Of a DNA stretch of 64,000 nucleotides, positions 15,407-23,276 are shown piece by piece. The stretch's first letter is position 1; each line of letters opens with the position of its first letter. Location of the stretch: the NCBI GenBank assembly GCA_963843835.1, contig CAWJMD010000001.1, positions 186,001 to 250,000 of the forward strand, given 5' to 3'. The notes under the pieces are model-generated. The model was not told the origin of the DNA. It was given only the letters and a program-made list of their open reading frames with translations, and ran no database searches. The position numbers were made by a program, and so were the translations under genes. This DNA comes from CAWJMD01 sp963843835. GTDB lineage: Bacteria; Actinomycetota; Actinomycetes; Actinomycetales; CAWJMD01.

Positions 15407-16323
15407 GGTTCCTCAGCTGTGGCGACCACGCCGTGCTGGTCGAGCTCGAGGACCTGGACTCGGTGACGACCCTCGCCGCCCGCCTGCGGGCGGACCACCT
15501 CGAGGGCGTGGCCGACGTCGTCCCGGGCGCCCGCACCGTGCTCGTGTCCCTTGACCCCGACTCGGGGCGGCCCGACCTCGACGACGTGGGCGTGTGGCTC
15601 CGGCGGCACGACCCGTCGGTCGTCGGCACCATGGCCGGGACGGGGCGCAGGTCGGCGAGGCACGTCTCCCCGGTCCAGCTGCCGGTCCGGTACGACGGCG
15701 ACGACCTCGAGGAGGTGGGCCGCCTGACCGGGCTGACCGCCGCCGAGGTGGTCGCCGCCCACACGGGGACCACCTGGCAGGTGGCGTTCTCGGGCTTCGC
15801 GCCGGGCTTCGCGTACCTCACCGGCGGCGACCCGCGCCTGCGCGTGCCACGCCGGGCCGACCCCCGGCCGGAGGTCCCCGCCGGGTCGGTCGGGCTGGCC
15901 GGGGAGTTCAGCGGGGTCTACCCGCGGGCGTCCCCGGGCGGGTGGCAGCTGATCGGCCGCACGGACGCCGTGCTCTGGGACCCGGACGCGGACCCGCCCG
16001 CGCTGCTGACACCGGGTCGTGTCGTCCGCTTCGTCGACGCCGGCGGGTCGCGGCGGCGCCGGCGTGCGGCGGCCGGCACCGACCGTGCGGACGGTCCTGA
16101 CCCCGCCACCGGCCACCGGGCGCGCCCTCCAGGTGGTGTCGCCGGGGCCGCTGACGCTGGTCGAGGACCTCGGACGGCCCGGGCTCGCCGACCTGGGCGT
16201 GGGACGGTCGGGGGCCGCCGACCGCGGCGCGCTCCGCCTGGCCAACCGCCTGGTGGCCAACCCCGAAGGAGCCGCCGCGTTGGAGGTGACGCTGGGCGGT
16301 CTCGCGGTCCGGGCACGGGGTGA
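15403..16323 (+). CDS. pxpB: 5-oxoprolinase subunit B (KipI-like), with out-of-frame extension into pxpC
   Basis: 306 residues in the reading frame as found. Residues 1 to about 214 are a normal PxpB/KipI domain: LSCGDHAVLVEL at the start, then QLPVRYDG.DDLEEV, FSGFAPGFAYL, PRRADPRPEVPAGSVGLAGEF, GVYPRASPGGWQLIGRT and TPGRVVRFVD near 16045. From there the frame continues as Arg/Gly/Pro-rich sequence, which is simply pxpC read in the wrong frame, until a stop at 16323. The expected stop near 16050 is missing. Either pxpB truly overlaps pxpC by over 200 nt, or a one-base frame shift separates two halves of a fused PxpBC, a fusion that occurs in actinobacteria. Confidence 0.8.
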   Translation: MRFLSCGDHAVLVELEDLDSVTTLAARLRADHLEGVADVVPGARTVLVSLDPDSGRPDLDDVGVWLRRHDPSVVGTMAGTGRRSARHVSPVQLPVRYDGDDLEEVGRLTGLTAAEVVAAHTGTTWQVAFSGFAPGFAYLTGGDPRLRVPRRADPRPEVPAGSVGLAGEFSGVYPRASPGGWQLIGRTDAVLWDPDADPPALLTPGRVVRFVDAGGSRRRRRAAAGTDRADGPDPATGHRARPPGGVAGAADAGRGPRTARARRPGRGTVGGRRPRRAPPGQPPGGQPRRSRRVGGDAGRSRGPGTG

Positions 16324-16990
16324 CCTGGTTGTCGCGGTCACCGGCGCCCCGGCGCCTGCGACGGTCGACGGGCAGCCCGTGGCCCACCAGTCCGTCGTGC
16401 CGCTCCCCGACGGCAGCGAGCTGCGCCTCGGACTGCCGCTCTCCGGCCTGCGCAGCTACGTCGCCGTGCGCGGTGGCGTCGGGGTCGAGGAGGTGCTCGG
16501 CTCGCGCAGCACCGACCTGCTGTCCGGGACCGGACCGCCCGCGCCGAGGCACGGCGCGACCCTTCCGGTCGGCCCCGCTCCCGCGCAGTTCCCGGCGACC
16601 GACCACGCGCCGAACCGCCTGCCGCCCGTCGGGGGTGCGTACGGACCCGTCGTCCTCCGCGTGCTCGCCGGGCCGCGCGACGACTGGGCGGACGACCTTC
16701 AGGCGCTCGCCACGAGGCCGTGGGTGGCGTCGCCGCAGAGCAACCGCATCGGGCTGCGCCTGGAGGGATGGGCGCTCCGGCGCGAACCCTCCCGCGACGG
16801 CGCGGAGCTGCCGAGCGAGGGGGTCGTCCGCGGCGGGGTGCAGCTGCCTCCCGGGGGCCTTCCGGTGGTCTTCCTCGCCGACCACCCCGTCACCGGCGGC
16901 TACCCGGTCGTGGCCGTGGTGGTGGCCGACGACGTCGACCGGGCCGCCCAGGTCCGTCCGGGCCAGGCCGTGCGGTTCCGCCTGGTCTGA
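16085..16990 (+). CDS. pxpC: 5-oxoprolinase subunit C (KipA-like, biotin-dependent carboxyltransferase fold)
   Basis: About 301 residues from GTG 16085. GTG 16064 and GTG 16133 are alternatives and none has a good ribosome site, which favours fusion to pxpB. Motifs: VVSPGPLTLVEDLGRPGLADLG near the start, GAADRGALRLANRLV, ALEVTLGG, RSYVAVRGGV, SPQSNRIGLRLEG, EGVVRGGVQLPPGG and LADHPVTGGYPVVAVV. The frame is +1 relative to pxpB. Its TGA abuts the stop of the convergent ogt gene (TGATCA at 16988-16993). Works with PxpA and PxpB on 5-oxoproline. Confidence 0.85.
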   Translation: MRTVLTPPPATGRALQVVSPGPLTLVEDLGRPGLADLGVGRSGAADRGALRLANRLVANPEGAAALEVTLGGLAVRARGDLVVAVTGAPAPATVDGQPVAHQSVVPLPDGSELRLGLPLSGLRSYVAVRGGVGVEEVLGSRSTDLLSGTGPPAPRHGATLPVGPAPAQFPATDHAPNRLPPVGGAYGPVVLRVLAGPRDDWADDLQALATRPWVASPQSNRIGLRLEGWALRREPSRDGAELPSEGVVRGGVQLPPGGLPVVFLADHPVTGGYPVVAVVVADDVDRAAQVRPGQAVRFRLV

Positions 16991-17599
16991 TCAGGCGGCG
17001 CCGGCCTCCAGCTCGAGCAGGTAGCGCTTTGCCTCGGTGCCGCCGGCGTACCCGGTGAGGGCTCCGCCGGCGCCGACGACGCGGTGGCAGGGCAGCAGCA
17101 CGCACAGCGGGTTGGCGCCGAGGGCGGCGCCCACCGCGCGGGCGGCGCTCGGCCGTCCGACCGCCCGGGCCAGCTCGCCGTAGGTGGCCGACCGGCCGTA
17201 GCCCGCGGTGACGGGCAGGACGGTCAGCACGTCGCGCTGGAACGGGGTCGCCAGCACCGGGTCGACGGTGACGTCGAAGCGGGTGCGGCGTCCGGCCAGG
17301 TACTCGTCCAGCTGCCGACGCACCTCGTCGGTCGGCGCCGACGCGCGGAGCACGCGGGGGGAGACCACGTCCGCCAGCCGCTGCAGCACCGCGTCGACCG
17401 CGGCGTCGTCCGGTGCGAACCGGCTGGCGACGACGACGCCGTCGGCGCGCACGGCCAGGAGCATCCGGCCGACCGGGCTGTCCTCCAAGGTGTACGAAAC
17501 GTCCCCGAGGGGCAGGATGGGGGCGCTGACGCCGGGGGTGAAGTCGCGCAGCAGTCGGTCGAGCGGATCGCCGGGGAGAGGCGAGGTCATGTGGTTCAT
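16991..17599 (-). CDS. ogt: Methylated-DNA--protein-cysteine S-methyltransferase
   Basis: 202 residues; ATG 17599 (ATG 17590 possible). The N-terminal part is a degenerate methyltransferase_1N domain. The C-terminal DNA-binding domain has TPFQRDVL, PVTAGYGRSATYGELA, AVGAALGANPLCVLLPCHRVVG with the acceptor Cys171 in PCHRV, and GYAGGTEAKRYLLELE. It removes O6-alkyl groups from guanine by suicidal transfer to the cysteine. It lies 6 bp after an ECF sigma factor gene and is surely cotranscribed with it, which suggests sigma-controlled alkylation repair. Confidence 0.93.
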   Translation of the reverse strand: MNHMTSPLPGDPLDRLLRDFTPGVSAPILPLGDVSYTLEDSPVGRMLLAVRADGVVVASRFAPDDAAVDAVLQRLADVVSPRVLRASAPTDEVRRQLDEYLAGRRTRFDVTVDPVLATPFQRDVLTVLPVTAGYGRSATYGELARAVGRPSAARAVGAALGANPLCVLLPCHRVVGAGGALTGYAGGTEAKRYLLELEAGAA

Positions 17600-17605
17600 C
17601 GCAGG

Positions 17606-18118
17606 TCACGCTCCGTTCGTGCGGGGGTCGTCCGAGCCGTCCAGGCTCAGTGCCGTGCGCAGGGTGGTGAGGGCGTCGCTGACCAGTCGCCGGCTGGCGG
17701 CGGGCGTGGTCCCGAGGGCGGCCGCCACGGTCGCGTGGTCGAGGTCCGCGACGTACTTGAGCGCGACGGCGGTGCGCTGCCGGTCGGGCAGTGAGCGGAC
17801 GAGCACCCAGATGTCGCCGTCACCGACGTGGGTGTCCGCCCCGGGGACCGCGTCGCCGGGTTTCTCTGGCAGGTGCTCCACGGGGACAGCCCGTCGGTTG
17901 CGCCCGCGGTGGGCGTCCATCGCGCAGCGGGACGTCACCGTCATCAGCCAGCCGCGCAGGTTCCGGGCGTTGCGCAGCGAGGGGTACGCCGCGAGCGCCT
18001 GGGTCCACGCCTGCTGCGCCACGTCCGGGGCGTCGACCGGACCCGCGAGCGCGTGGGCGAGCCGGGCGACGTCCCGCCAGTGCGCGTCGACGAGCTGCTG
18101 AAACGGGGGCAGGGTCAT
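17606..18118 (-). CDS. ECF-type RNA polymerase sigma factor
   Basis: 170 residues, ATG 18118. Region 2 is FQQLVDAHWRDVARLAHALAG, then PDVAQQAWTQAL and NLRGWLMTVTSRCAMDAHR. Region 4 is LPDRQRTAVALKYVADLDHATVAAALGTTPAASRRLVSDAL. These are the order and length of an ECF sigma factor. No anti-sigma gene is adjacent; ogt follows directly. TACCGT (18133-18128) lies 9 nt before the start and could be its -10. Confidence 0.85.
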   Translation of the reverse strand: MTLPPFQQLVDAHWRDVARLAHALAGPVDAPDVAQQAWTQALAAYPSLRNARNLRGWLMTVTSRCAMDAHRGRNRRAVPVEHLPEKPGDAVPGADTHVGDGDIWVLVRSLPDRQRTAVALKYVADLDHATVAAALGTTPAASRRLVSDALTTLRTALSLDGSDDPRTNGA

Positions 18119-18161
18119 GTCGGTTCAACGGTACGGGCGGCGGGCGTGTGAGGGTGTACAC

Positions 18162-19046
18162 GTGCACGATGTGGCGGACCCGCGGGCACGTCCCCGGGTC
18201 GTCGCGCACCGTGGGTCGTCCAAGGACTATCCCGAGCACACCCTGGAGGCGTACCAGCGGGCCTTCGACGTCGGCGCGGACGGCATCGAGTGCGACGTCC
18301 GCCTGACCCGCGACGGCCAGCTGGTCTGCGTGCACGACCGGCGCGTCGACCGCGTCTCCAACGGCATCGGCAAGGTCAGCCTGTTCACGCTGGCACAGCT
18401 GCGCGAGATGCAGTGGGGCAACGGCGCCTTCCAGGTGCTCACGTTGCGCCAGCTGCTCGCGCTCGTGGCCGACCAGGCGCCGTCCCGGCGCATCGAGATC
18501 GCGATCGAGACCAAGCACCCCAACCGGTACGCGGGCGCGGTCGAGCGCGAGGTCGTCGACCAGCTCGACTGGTTCGGGTGGGTACCGGGAGGTCCGGAGG
18601 GCACCACGCCGGCGCGGGTGATGAGCTTCTCCGAGGTGGCGTTGCAGCGTCTCCAGCGCTGGGCGCCGACGGTTCCCCGCGTCTACCTCGTGAAGGCACG
18701 CGGCTCCGAGAAGAAGGGTGGCGGCTCCCGGCGTCCGGATCGTGTGGGTGGGACGAAGAGCCTGCGGATGGCCGTCGGCCAGGTGCCCGCAGGTGCCCGC
18801 ACCGTCGGCCTGGACGTGCGGCTGGTCCGGGCGCAGCCCGATCTGGCCCGCCGGTACCAGGCCCGGGGCCACGCCGTTCACGCGTGGACGGTCGACGAAC
18901 GGGATGACGTGGAGGCGTGCGTGCGGGCCGGGATCACCGCCATCATCACCAACCGGCCCGACCACGTGCTGGGCTGGCTCGAGCTTCCCGGGGTGACGAG
19001 CCGGGGTGTTTGGTACGGAAGGGGCCACGGGTACAGGATGTGGTGA
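18162..19046 (+). CDS. Glycerophosphodiester phosphodiesterase
   Basis: 294 residues from GTG 18162, with GAGGG at 18150-18154. GDPD TIM barrel: VVAHRGSSKDYPEHTLEAY (HRG about residues 16-18), GIECDVRLTRDGQLVCVHD with the metal Glu/Asp and second catalytic His, then EIAIETKHP, and HAVHAWTVDERDDVEACVRAGITAIITNRPD at the end. It hydrolyses glycerophosphodiesters to glycerol-3-phosphate. There is no signal peptide, so it is cytosolic. Divergent from the sigma/ogt operon, with a 43-bp gap. Confidence 0.9.
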   Translation: MHDVADPRARPRVVAHRGSSKDYPEHTLEAYQRAFDVGADGIECDVRLTRDGQLVCVHDRRVDRVSNGIGKVSLFTLAQLREMQWGNGAFQVLTLRQLLALVADQAPSRRIEIAIETKHPNRYAGAVEREVVDQLDWFGWVPGGPEGTTPARVMSFSEVALQRLQRWAPTVPRVYLVKARGSEKKGGGSRRPDRVGGTKSLRMAVGQVPAGARTVGLDVRLVRAQPDLARRYQARGHAVHAWTVDERDDVEACVRAGITAIITNRPDHVLGWLELPGVTSRGVWYGRGHGYRMW

Positions 19047-19096
19047 CGAGGGTGGGTGCTGCGCACACGGCCCACTCAGGAGGGAGCCTGCAGCGG

Positions 19097-19585
19097 ATGT
19101 CGTCAGCAGCCGTTCACGGTCACCCGGAGCATGACGACCGGGCGCCGGGCCTCGTCCTGACCGCGCAGCGCGGGGACGCGCGCGCCCTCTCGGTACCCCA
19201 CAGCGCGGAAGGCGTGCCGGCCGCTCGACGTGCCGTCCTGCGGGACGTGATCTCCCAGCTCGACACGGCGGTGCTGCACGAGACCGCCGTGGTCGTCTCG
19301 GAGCTCCTGGGCAACGCGATCCGGCATGCACGTCCCCTGGCCGACGGACGCGTGGTGCTGCGCTGGCAGGTCCGCGGCGGCGTCGTCGACGTCGAGGTGA
19401 CCGATGGCGGCGCACGCACCCAGGTGCGTCCGCTCAGACCCGTGGTGGTGCTGCTGACCCACGGACGTGGCCTACGGATCGTGCGGCACATGGCCCACGA
19501 GTGGGGTGTCGTCGAGGAGTCCGACGGCCGTCGGACCGTCTGGGCCTGCCTGGGCGGCCCCTCCCGTCGCCGACGCCGCGTCTGA
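19097..19585 (+). CDS. Anti-sigma-like HATPase (RsbW/SpoIIAB-type) domain protein
   Basis: 162 residues from ATG 19097; GGAGGG at 19079-19084 is a rather distant ribosome site. HATPase_c_2 fold with N box SELLGNAIRHA, the strand VVDVEVTDGG (D-x-G) and the glycine loop HGRGLRIVRHMAHEWG. The helical dimerisation part of a histidine kinase is absent. Such single-domain kinases in actinobacteria usually phosphorylate anti-sigma antagonists or bind sigma factors. No partner is adjacent, so the target is unknown. Confidence 0.8.
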   Translation: MSSAAVHGHPEHDDRAPGLVLTAQRGDARALSVPHSAEGVPAARRAVLRDVISQLDTAVLHETAVVVSELLGNAIRHARPLADGRVVLRWQVRGGVVDVEVTDGGARTQVRPLRPVVVLLTHGRGLRIVRHMAHEWGVVEESDGRRTVWACLGGPSRRRRRV

Positions 19586-19586
19586 C

Positions 19587-19592
19587 TAGGCT
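19587..19592 (+). promoter_or_regulatory. Putative -10 for the DUF5926 gene
   Basis: TAGGCT ends 8 nt before ATG 19601, which gives a leaderless or nearly leaderless mRNA. Confidence 0.4.
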
Positions 19593-19600
19593 CGCGCGTC

Positions 19601-20578
19601 ATGGGAAAGAAGTCGCGTCGCGCCCGCACGTCCGCTCCCCCCGGCACCTCGACGGCGACGATGGACGCCGCCGACCTCCCGGTCGTCGGCCCGCGTGAGC
19701 CCTGCCCCTGCGGAAGCGGCAAGCGCTACAAGATCTGTCACGGTCGTGGTGCTGCCGCGGCCGATATCGCCTTCGTGGCACGCCCTTTCGAGGGTCTGCC
19801 GCACGAGGGTGACTGGGTGGCGCTGCGCGAGGTCGTGCCTGCTGCGACGGCCACGGTGCGCACGACCGCCGAGTACGGCGCGCGCGAGGTCACGGTCGCC
19901 ACGCTGCTGCCGATGGCCTGGGCGGGGTTGAACCGGCCTGACGGCGCGATCCTGGTCGGCCTGCAGACCCAGGGTGCTTCGGGTGACCCCAGCCGTGACG
20001 TCGCGGCGGCCCTGCTCGCCGCGATGGAGGCCGAGCCGGGTTCGCCGGTCGCCGGGGTCGGGCTTCCGGGTGCAGGGCCCCGCCTGCAGGACGTGCTCGA
20101 CCCTGCCTCGGGGTTCGATGTCCGCGTGCGCGAGGGGTTCGACTTCTGGCTGGCCGACGACGTCGAGCAGACCGACGAGGTGCGCGAGTCGATGGAGCGC
20201 GCCAACGCGTCGGTGATCCCCACGGAGCGACTCGTCTCGGTGGAGTCGGCCTACTGGTGCCGCATCGGGGACCGGACCCACCTGCGCTGGGTGCTGCCGC
20301 ACGACGAGGAGCCGCTGCTCGACGCGATCGCGCGGCTGCACGCCCGCGGTGGGTCGTCGCTGGGCGAGGGCACGCGCTACATCGGGGCCTTCCGCGCGCA
20401 CGGTCTGCTCGTGCCGGTCTGGGACCTGGCGCCCGGCGCCGTCGCGGACGACGTCGAGGCCCCGGCCAAGGCCTTCGCCGAGCGCCTGGACGAGGCGCTG
20501 GCCGAGACCTCGGACCTGACCGTCGACGAGCGACGCGCGCGGGCCGGCGTGGTGTCCCGCCAGCTCACGCTGCGCTGA
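19601..20578 (+). CDS. DUF5926 family protein with SEC-C zinc motif
   Basis: 325 residues, ATG 19601. The N-terminus is basic (GKKSRRAR) and a SEC-C zinc-binding motif, CPCGSGKRYKICHG, follows at about residues 35-48. The rest is the conserved actinobacterial DUF5926 domain, ending in DLTVDERRARAGVVSRQLTLR. No biochemical role is established; SEC-C motifs bind zinc and often contact ribosomes or SecB-like partners. Stand-alone gene, convergent with arcA. Confidence 0.85.
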   Translation: MGKKSRRARTSAPPGTSTATMDAADLPVVGPREPCPCGSGKRYKICHGRGAAAADIAFVARPFEGLPHEGDWVALREVVPAATATVRTTAEYGAREVTVATLLPMAWAGLNRPDGAILVGLQTQGASGDPSRDVAAALLAAMEAEPGSPVAGVGLPGAGPRLQDVLDPASGFDVRVREGFDFWLADDVEQTDEVRESMERANASVIPTERLVSVESAYWCRIGDRTHLRWVLPHDEEPLLDAIARLHARGGSSLGEGTRYIGAFRAHGLLVPVWDLAPGAVADDVEAPAKAFAERLDEALAETSDLTVDERRARAGVVSRQLTLR

Positions 20579-20596
20579 GGCGGTGGCGGGACGGGG

Positions 20597-21853
20597 TCAG
20601 GCCGGCAGCGGGTCCCGCGAGACCGGGCACGACATGCACCGCGGGCCCCCGCGTCCCGAGCCGAGCTCGGACCCGCTGATTGCGATCACCTCGATGCCCT
20701 GGTCCTCGAGCTGGGCGTTGGTCTGGGTGTTGCGCTCGTAGGCGACGACGACACCCGGTGCGACGGCGAGGGTGTTGTTTCCGTCGTCCCACTGCTCGCG
20801 CTCGGCGGCGACGGGGTCCAGGCCGGTGTCGATCACGCGCAGGCGCTCGATCTGCATCGCCGCCGCAGCCGCCTCGAGGAACGGGGCAGGCCCGGTGACG
20901 TGCACGTCGCCGTTGGCTGCCGTGACCGTGTAGGCCGTCAGCGAGTGGGCGATGTTCGGGTACATCACGACGGCGTCGGCGTCGACCATGGTGCACACCG
21001 TGTCGAGGTGCATGGTCGCGCGCTCCTGAGCGATCGGCACGGCGAGCACCGTGTGCGCCACTCCCGCCGAGAAGGCCTGCCGCGCAAGCCTCTCCACGCC
21101 GGCCGGGGTGGTGCGTTCACCGGTACCGACGGCGAGCACGCCGCGTCCGAGCACCAGCACGTCACCACCCTCGACGTGCTCCATCGACGGCTCGTAGACC
21201 ATCCGCGTGCCGGCGAACCGGGAGTGGTGGGTGTAGACCATGCGCGTCAGCGAGGTCTCGCGCTCCCGGGCCGGCATCGCCAGCGAGGTGACCGCGACGT
21301 GGTCGCCGATCCACGCCGACGAGTCGCGCGTGAACAGCAGGTTGGGCAGCGGGTCGACGACGAAGTCCGTGGGCTCGTGCAGCGCCGACACCAGTCCCGG
21401 CTCCGGCACGGGGCGGGCGGCCTGCAGCTCGTCGAGGCGCAGGCCGGCGATCAGCAGCGTGGCGAGGGCGGAGGCGTCGAGGTCTTCCATGTAGCCCCGG
21501 ACCCGGCGTGCCATCGTGTCGCCCAGGCGGGGGTCGGCCAGCACGGCGGTGACGGCGTCGTCGCGGGCTGCGGGCACGGCCAGCGTCTCGGTGACGAGCT
21601 CCGCCAGGTAGAGCACCTCGACGCCGCGGCCACGCAGGGCACCGGCGAAGGCGTCGTGCTCCGCCTGGGCGCGCGCGACCCACGGGATGCCGTCGAACAG
21701 CAGGCGGTCGTTGTTGCGGGGAGTGAGCCGTGAGAGCTCGGGACCCGGGCGGTGGAGCACGACCGACCGGAGCCTGCCGACCTCGCTGGTGACTCCGTGC
21801 GGAACGGTCTCCTCACTGGTCGTTGCCGTCGCGGACGAGGTGCTGTCGGTCAT
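20597..21853 (-). CDS. arcA: Arginine deiminase
   Basis: 418 residues, ATG 21853. Guanidino-modifying fold with the full active site: LPNLLFTRDSSAWIGD, the HVEGGD box, HLDTVCTMVDAD and C-terminal GGPRCMSCPVSRDP with nucleophile Cys406. It converts arginine to citrulline and ammonia. The usual partners arcB, arcC and arcD are not beside it, so ATP production from arginine cannot be assumed. Its promoter looks leaderless. Confidence 0.95.
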   Translation of the reverse strand: MTDSTSSATATTSEETVPHGVTSEVGRLRSVVLHRPGPELSRLTPRNNDRLLFDGIPWVARAQAEHDAFAGALRGRGVEVLYLAELVTETLAVPAARDDAVTAVLADPRLGDTMARRVRGYMEDLDASALATLLIAGLRLDELQAARPVPEPGLVSALHEPTDFVVDPLPNLLFTRDSSAWIGDHVAVTSLAMPARERETSLTRMVYTHHSRFAGTRMVYEPSMEHVEGGDVLVLGRGVLAVGTGERTTPAGVERLARQAFSAGVAHTVLAVPIAQERATMHLDTVCTMVDADAVVMYPNIAHSLTAYTVTAANGDVHVTGPAPFLEAAAAAMQIERLRVIDTGLDPVAAEREQWDDGNNTLAVAPGVVVAYERNTQTNAQLEDQGIEVIAISGSELGSGRGGPRCMSCPVSRDPLPA

Positions 21854-21859
21854 GGCTGG

Positions 21860-21865
21860 AGGCTA
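21860..21865 (-). promoter_or_regulatory. Putative leaderless -10 for arcA
   Basis: TAGCCT on the minus strand ends 6 nt before the ATG at 21853. Confidence 0.42.
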
Positions 21866-21878
21866 GCGGCTGACCAGC

Positions 21879-22433
21879 ATGCGAGAACTTGACGTGTCGA
21901 GGATGGGTCGTGCCACGGCGCTCGTTCGACCGCACATGGCACCTGTGCTCTTCTTCCCCCGCGTCGTCGACGACGTCACGGTCAGGCTCGTGGCCGCGCA
22001 GGTCCTCGTGGTGGCGGCGCTCGCCGCCGCGACGGGCTGGTTCTGGCTGTTCGGCCTGCTCGCCGTCGACTTCGCCCTGCGGGTCTCGTTCGGCCCGCGC
22101 AGCCCGCTGGCCCAGGTGGCCCTGCGCGTCCTCCGCCCCCGCGTGCTGGCGCCCGAGCGCCCGACCCCCGGCGCCCCGAAGCGGTTCGCCGCGACGATCG
22201 GCCTCGTGATGTCGCTGCTCGTGCTGCTGTTCGCCTACGGCCTGGGCTGGACGGCGGCCGCCTGGGTGGTCGTCGCCGTGATGGTGGTCTTTCCGCTGCT
22301 CGAGGCCGCCCTGGGTCTGTGCGTCGGTTGCCGCCTGTTCGCCCTCCTGATGCGCCTCGGCGCGGTGCCCGCGGACGTGTGCGCGGAGTGCGCCGACATC
22401 ACCCGCCGCCGACCCTCGACCGTCAGCGCCTGA
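21879..22433 (+). CDS. DUF4395 family membrane protein
   Basis: 184 residues from ATG 21879; ATGs at 21903 and 21936 are also possible because no start has a well-placed ribosome site. It has four hydrophobic segments (about residues 35-65 as two helices, 108-128, 131-150) and the family's Cys pair in LGLCVGCRLFALL, followed by CAECAD. DUF4395 proteins occur next to thioredoxin-like genes and are thought to have a membrane thiol role; no such neighbour is seen here. Divergent from arcA. Confidence 0.8.
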   Translation: MRELDVSRMGRATALVRPHMAPVLFFPRVVDDVTVRLVAAQVLVVAALAAATGWFWLFGLLAVDFALRVSFGPRSPLAQVALRVLRPRVLAPERPTPGAPKRFAATIGLVMSLLVLLFAYGLGWTAAAWVVVAVMVVFPLLEAALGLCVGCRLFALLMRLGAVPADVCAECADITRRRPSTVSA

Positions 22434-22454
22434 GGCTCCGGGCGCCGCGCCCCC

Positions 22455-22460
22455 TACGCT
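22455..22460 (+). promoter_or_regulatory. Putative leaderless -10 for the GT2 gene
   Basis: TACGCT ends 7 nt before the GTG at 22468. Confidence 0.42.
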
Positions 22461-22467
22461 GGCGCCC

Positions 22468-23235
22468 GTGAGATCCGAGCGAGCCGAGGCCCCCGACCGA
22501 GTCGCGGTGGTGGTGCCGGCGAAGGACGAGGCCGAGCGCATCGCCTCCACCGTGACCGCCGCCGCGTCCATCCCCGGCGTCGACCTGGTCGTCGTCGTGG
22601 ACGACGGCAGCGGCGACACCACGCAGCACCTGGCGCGTGACGCCGGCGCACTGGTGGTGCGCCATCCCCGCAACCGCGGGAAGGCCGCGGCGATGCAGAC
22701 GGGGGCCGATGCGGTCGCTGCCTGGGAGCGCGAGGCGTCCGGCGACGAGGGGGGCCAGCGTCCGAGAGCCCTGTTGTTCGTCGACGGTGACCTCGCCGAC
22801 ACCGCGTCCAGCACCGCGCCCCTGACGGAGCCCGTGCTCTCCGGCGAGGCCGACATGACCATCGCGGTGCTACCCGCCCAGTCGAGCCCGGGCGGCGGAC
22901 GCGGCCTGGTGGTGAACCTGTCGCGCAAGGGAATCCAGCGCGCCACCGGCTGGACGGCGACCCAGCCGCTCTCGGGGATGCGGTGCCTGACCCGGGAGGC
23001 GTTCGAGGCGGCGCGTCCGCTGGCCCGCGGGTGGGGCGTGGAGACGGCGATGACCATCGACCTGCTGACCGCCGGCTTCACGGTCGCCGAGGTGCCCTGC
23101 GACCTGCAGCACCGTGTCAGCGGCACCGACCTGGCGGCGCAGCTGCACCGCGGCTCGCAGTACCGGGACGTGGCCCTGGCGCTCGCCGCGCGCCGGGTCG
23201 GCGGTGTGGTGGCGCGTCTGCGGGGGCGGGGCTGA
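22468..23235 (+). CDS. Glycosyltransferase family 2
   Basis: 255 residues, GTG start. GT-A fold: VAVVVPAKDEAERIASTV, nucleotide-site VVVVDDGSGDTT, NRGKAAAMQTGAD, and DXD-type LLFVDGDLAD. GMRCLTREAFEAARPL and GWGVETAMTIDLL complete the pattern of polyprenol-phosphate/glucosyl-3-phosphoglycerate-like GT2 enzymes. There is no membrane anchor. It precedes a polytopic GT-C protein in the same direction with close spacing, so it may make the lipid-linked sugar donor that the GT-C enzyme uses (inference). Confidence 0.88.
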   Translation: MRSERAEAPDRVAVVVPAKDEAERIASTVTAAASIPGVDLVVVVDDGSGDTTQHLARDAGALVVRHPRNRGKAAAMQTGADAVAAWEREASGDEGGQRPRALLFVDGDLADTASSTAPLTEPVLSGEADMTIAVLPAQSSPGGGRGLVVNLSRKGIQRATGWTATQPLSGMRCLTREAFEAARPLARGWGVETAMTIDLLTAGFTVAEVPCDLQHRVSGTDLAAQLHRGSQYRDVALALAARRVGGVVARLRGRG

Positions 23236-23276
23236 GCGCGGCGACACCGGGCAGGACTGCCGCGGCGTGCCTCGCT

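Noticed and set aside
16050..16323. A genuine new C-terminal domain of PxpB
   Set aside because: The sequence is pxpC in the wrong frame, Arg/Gly/Pro-rich, with no conserved feature.
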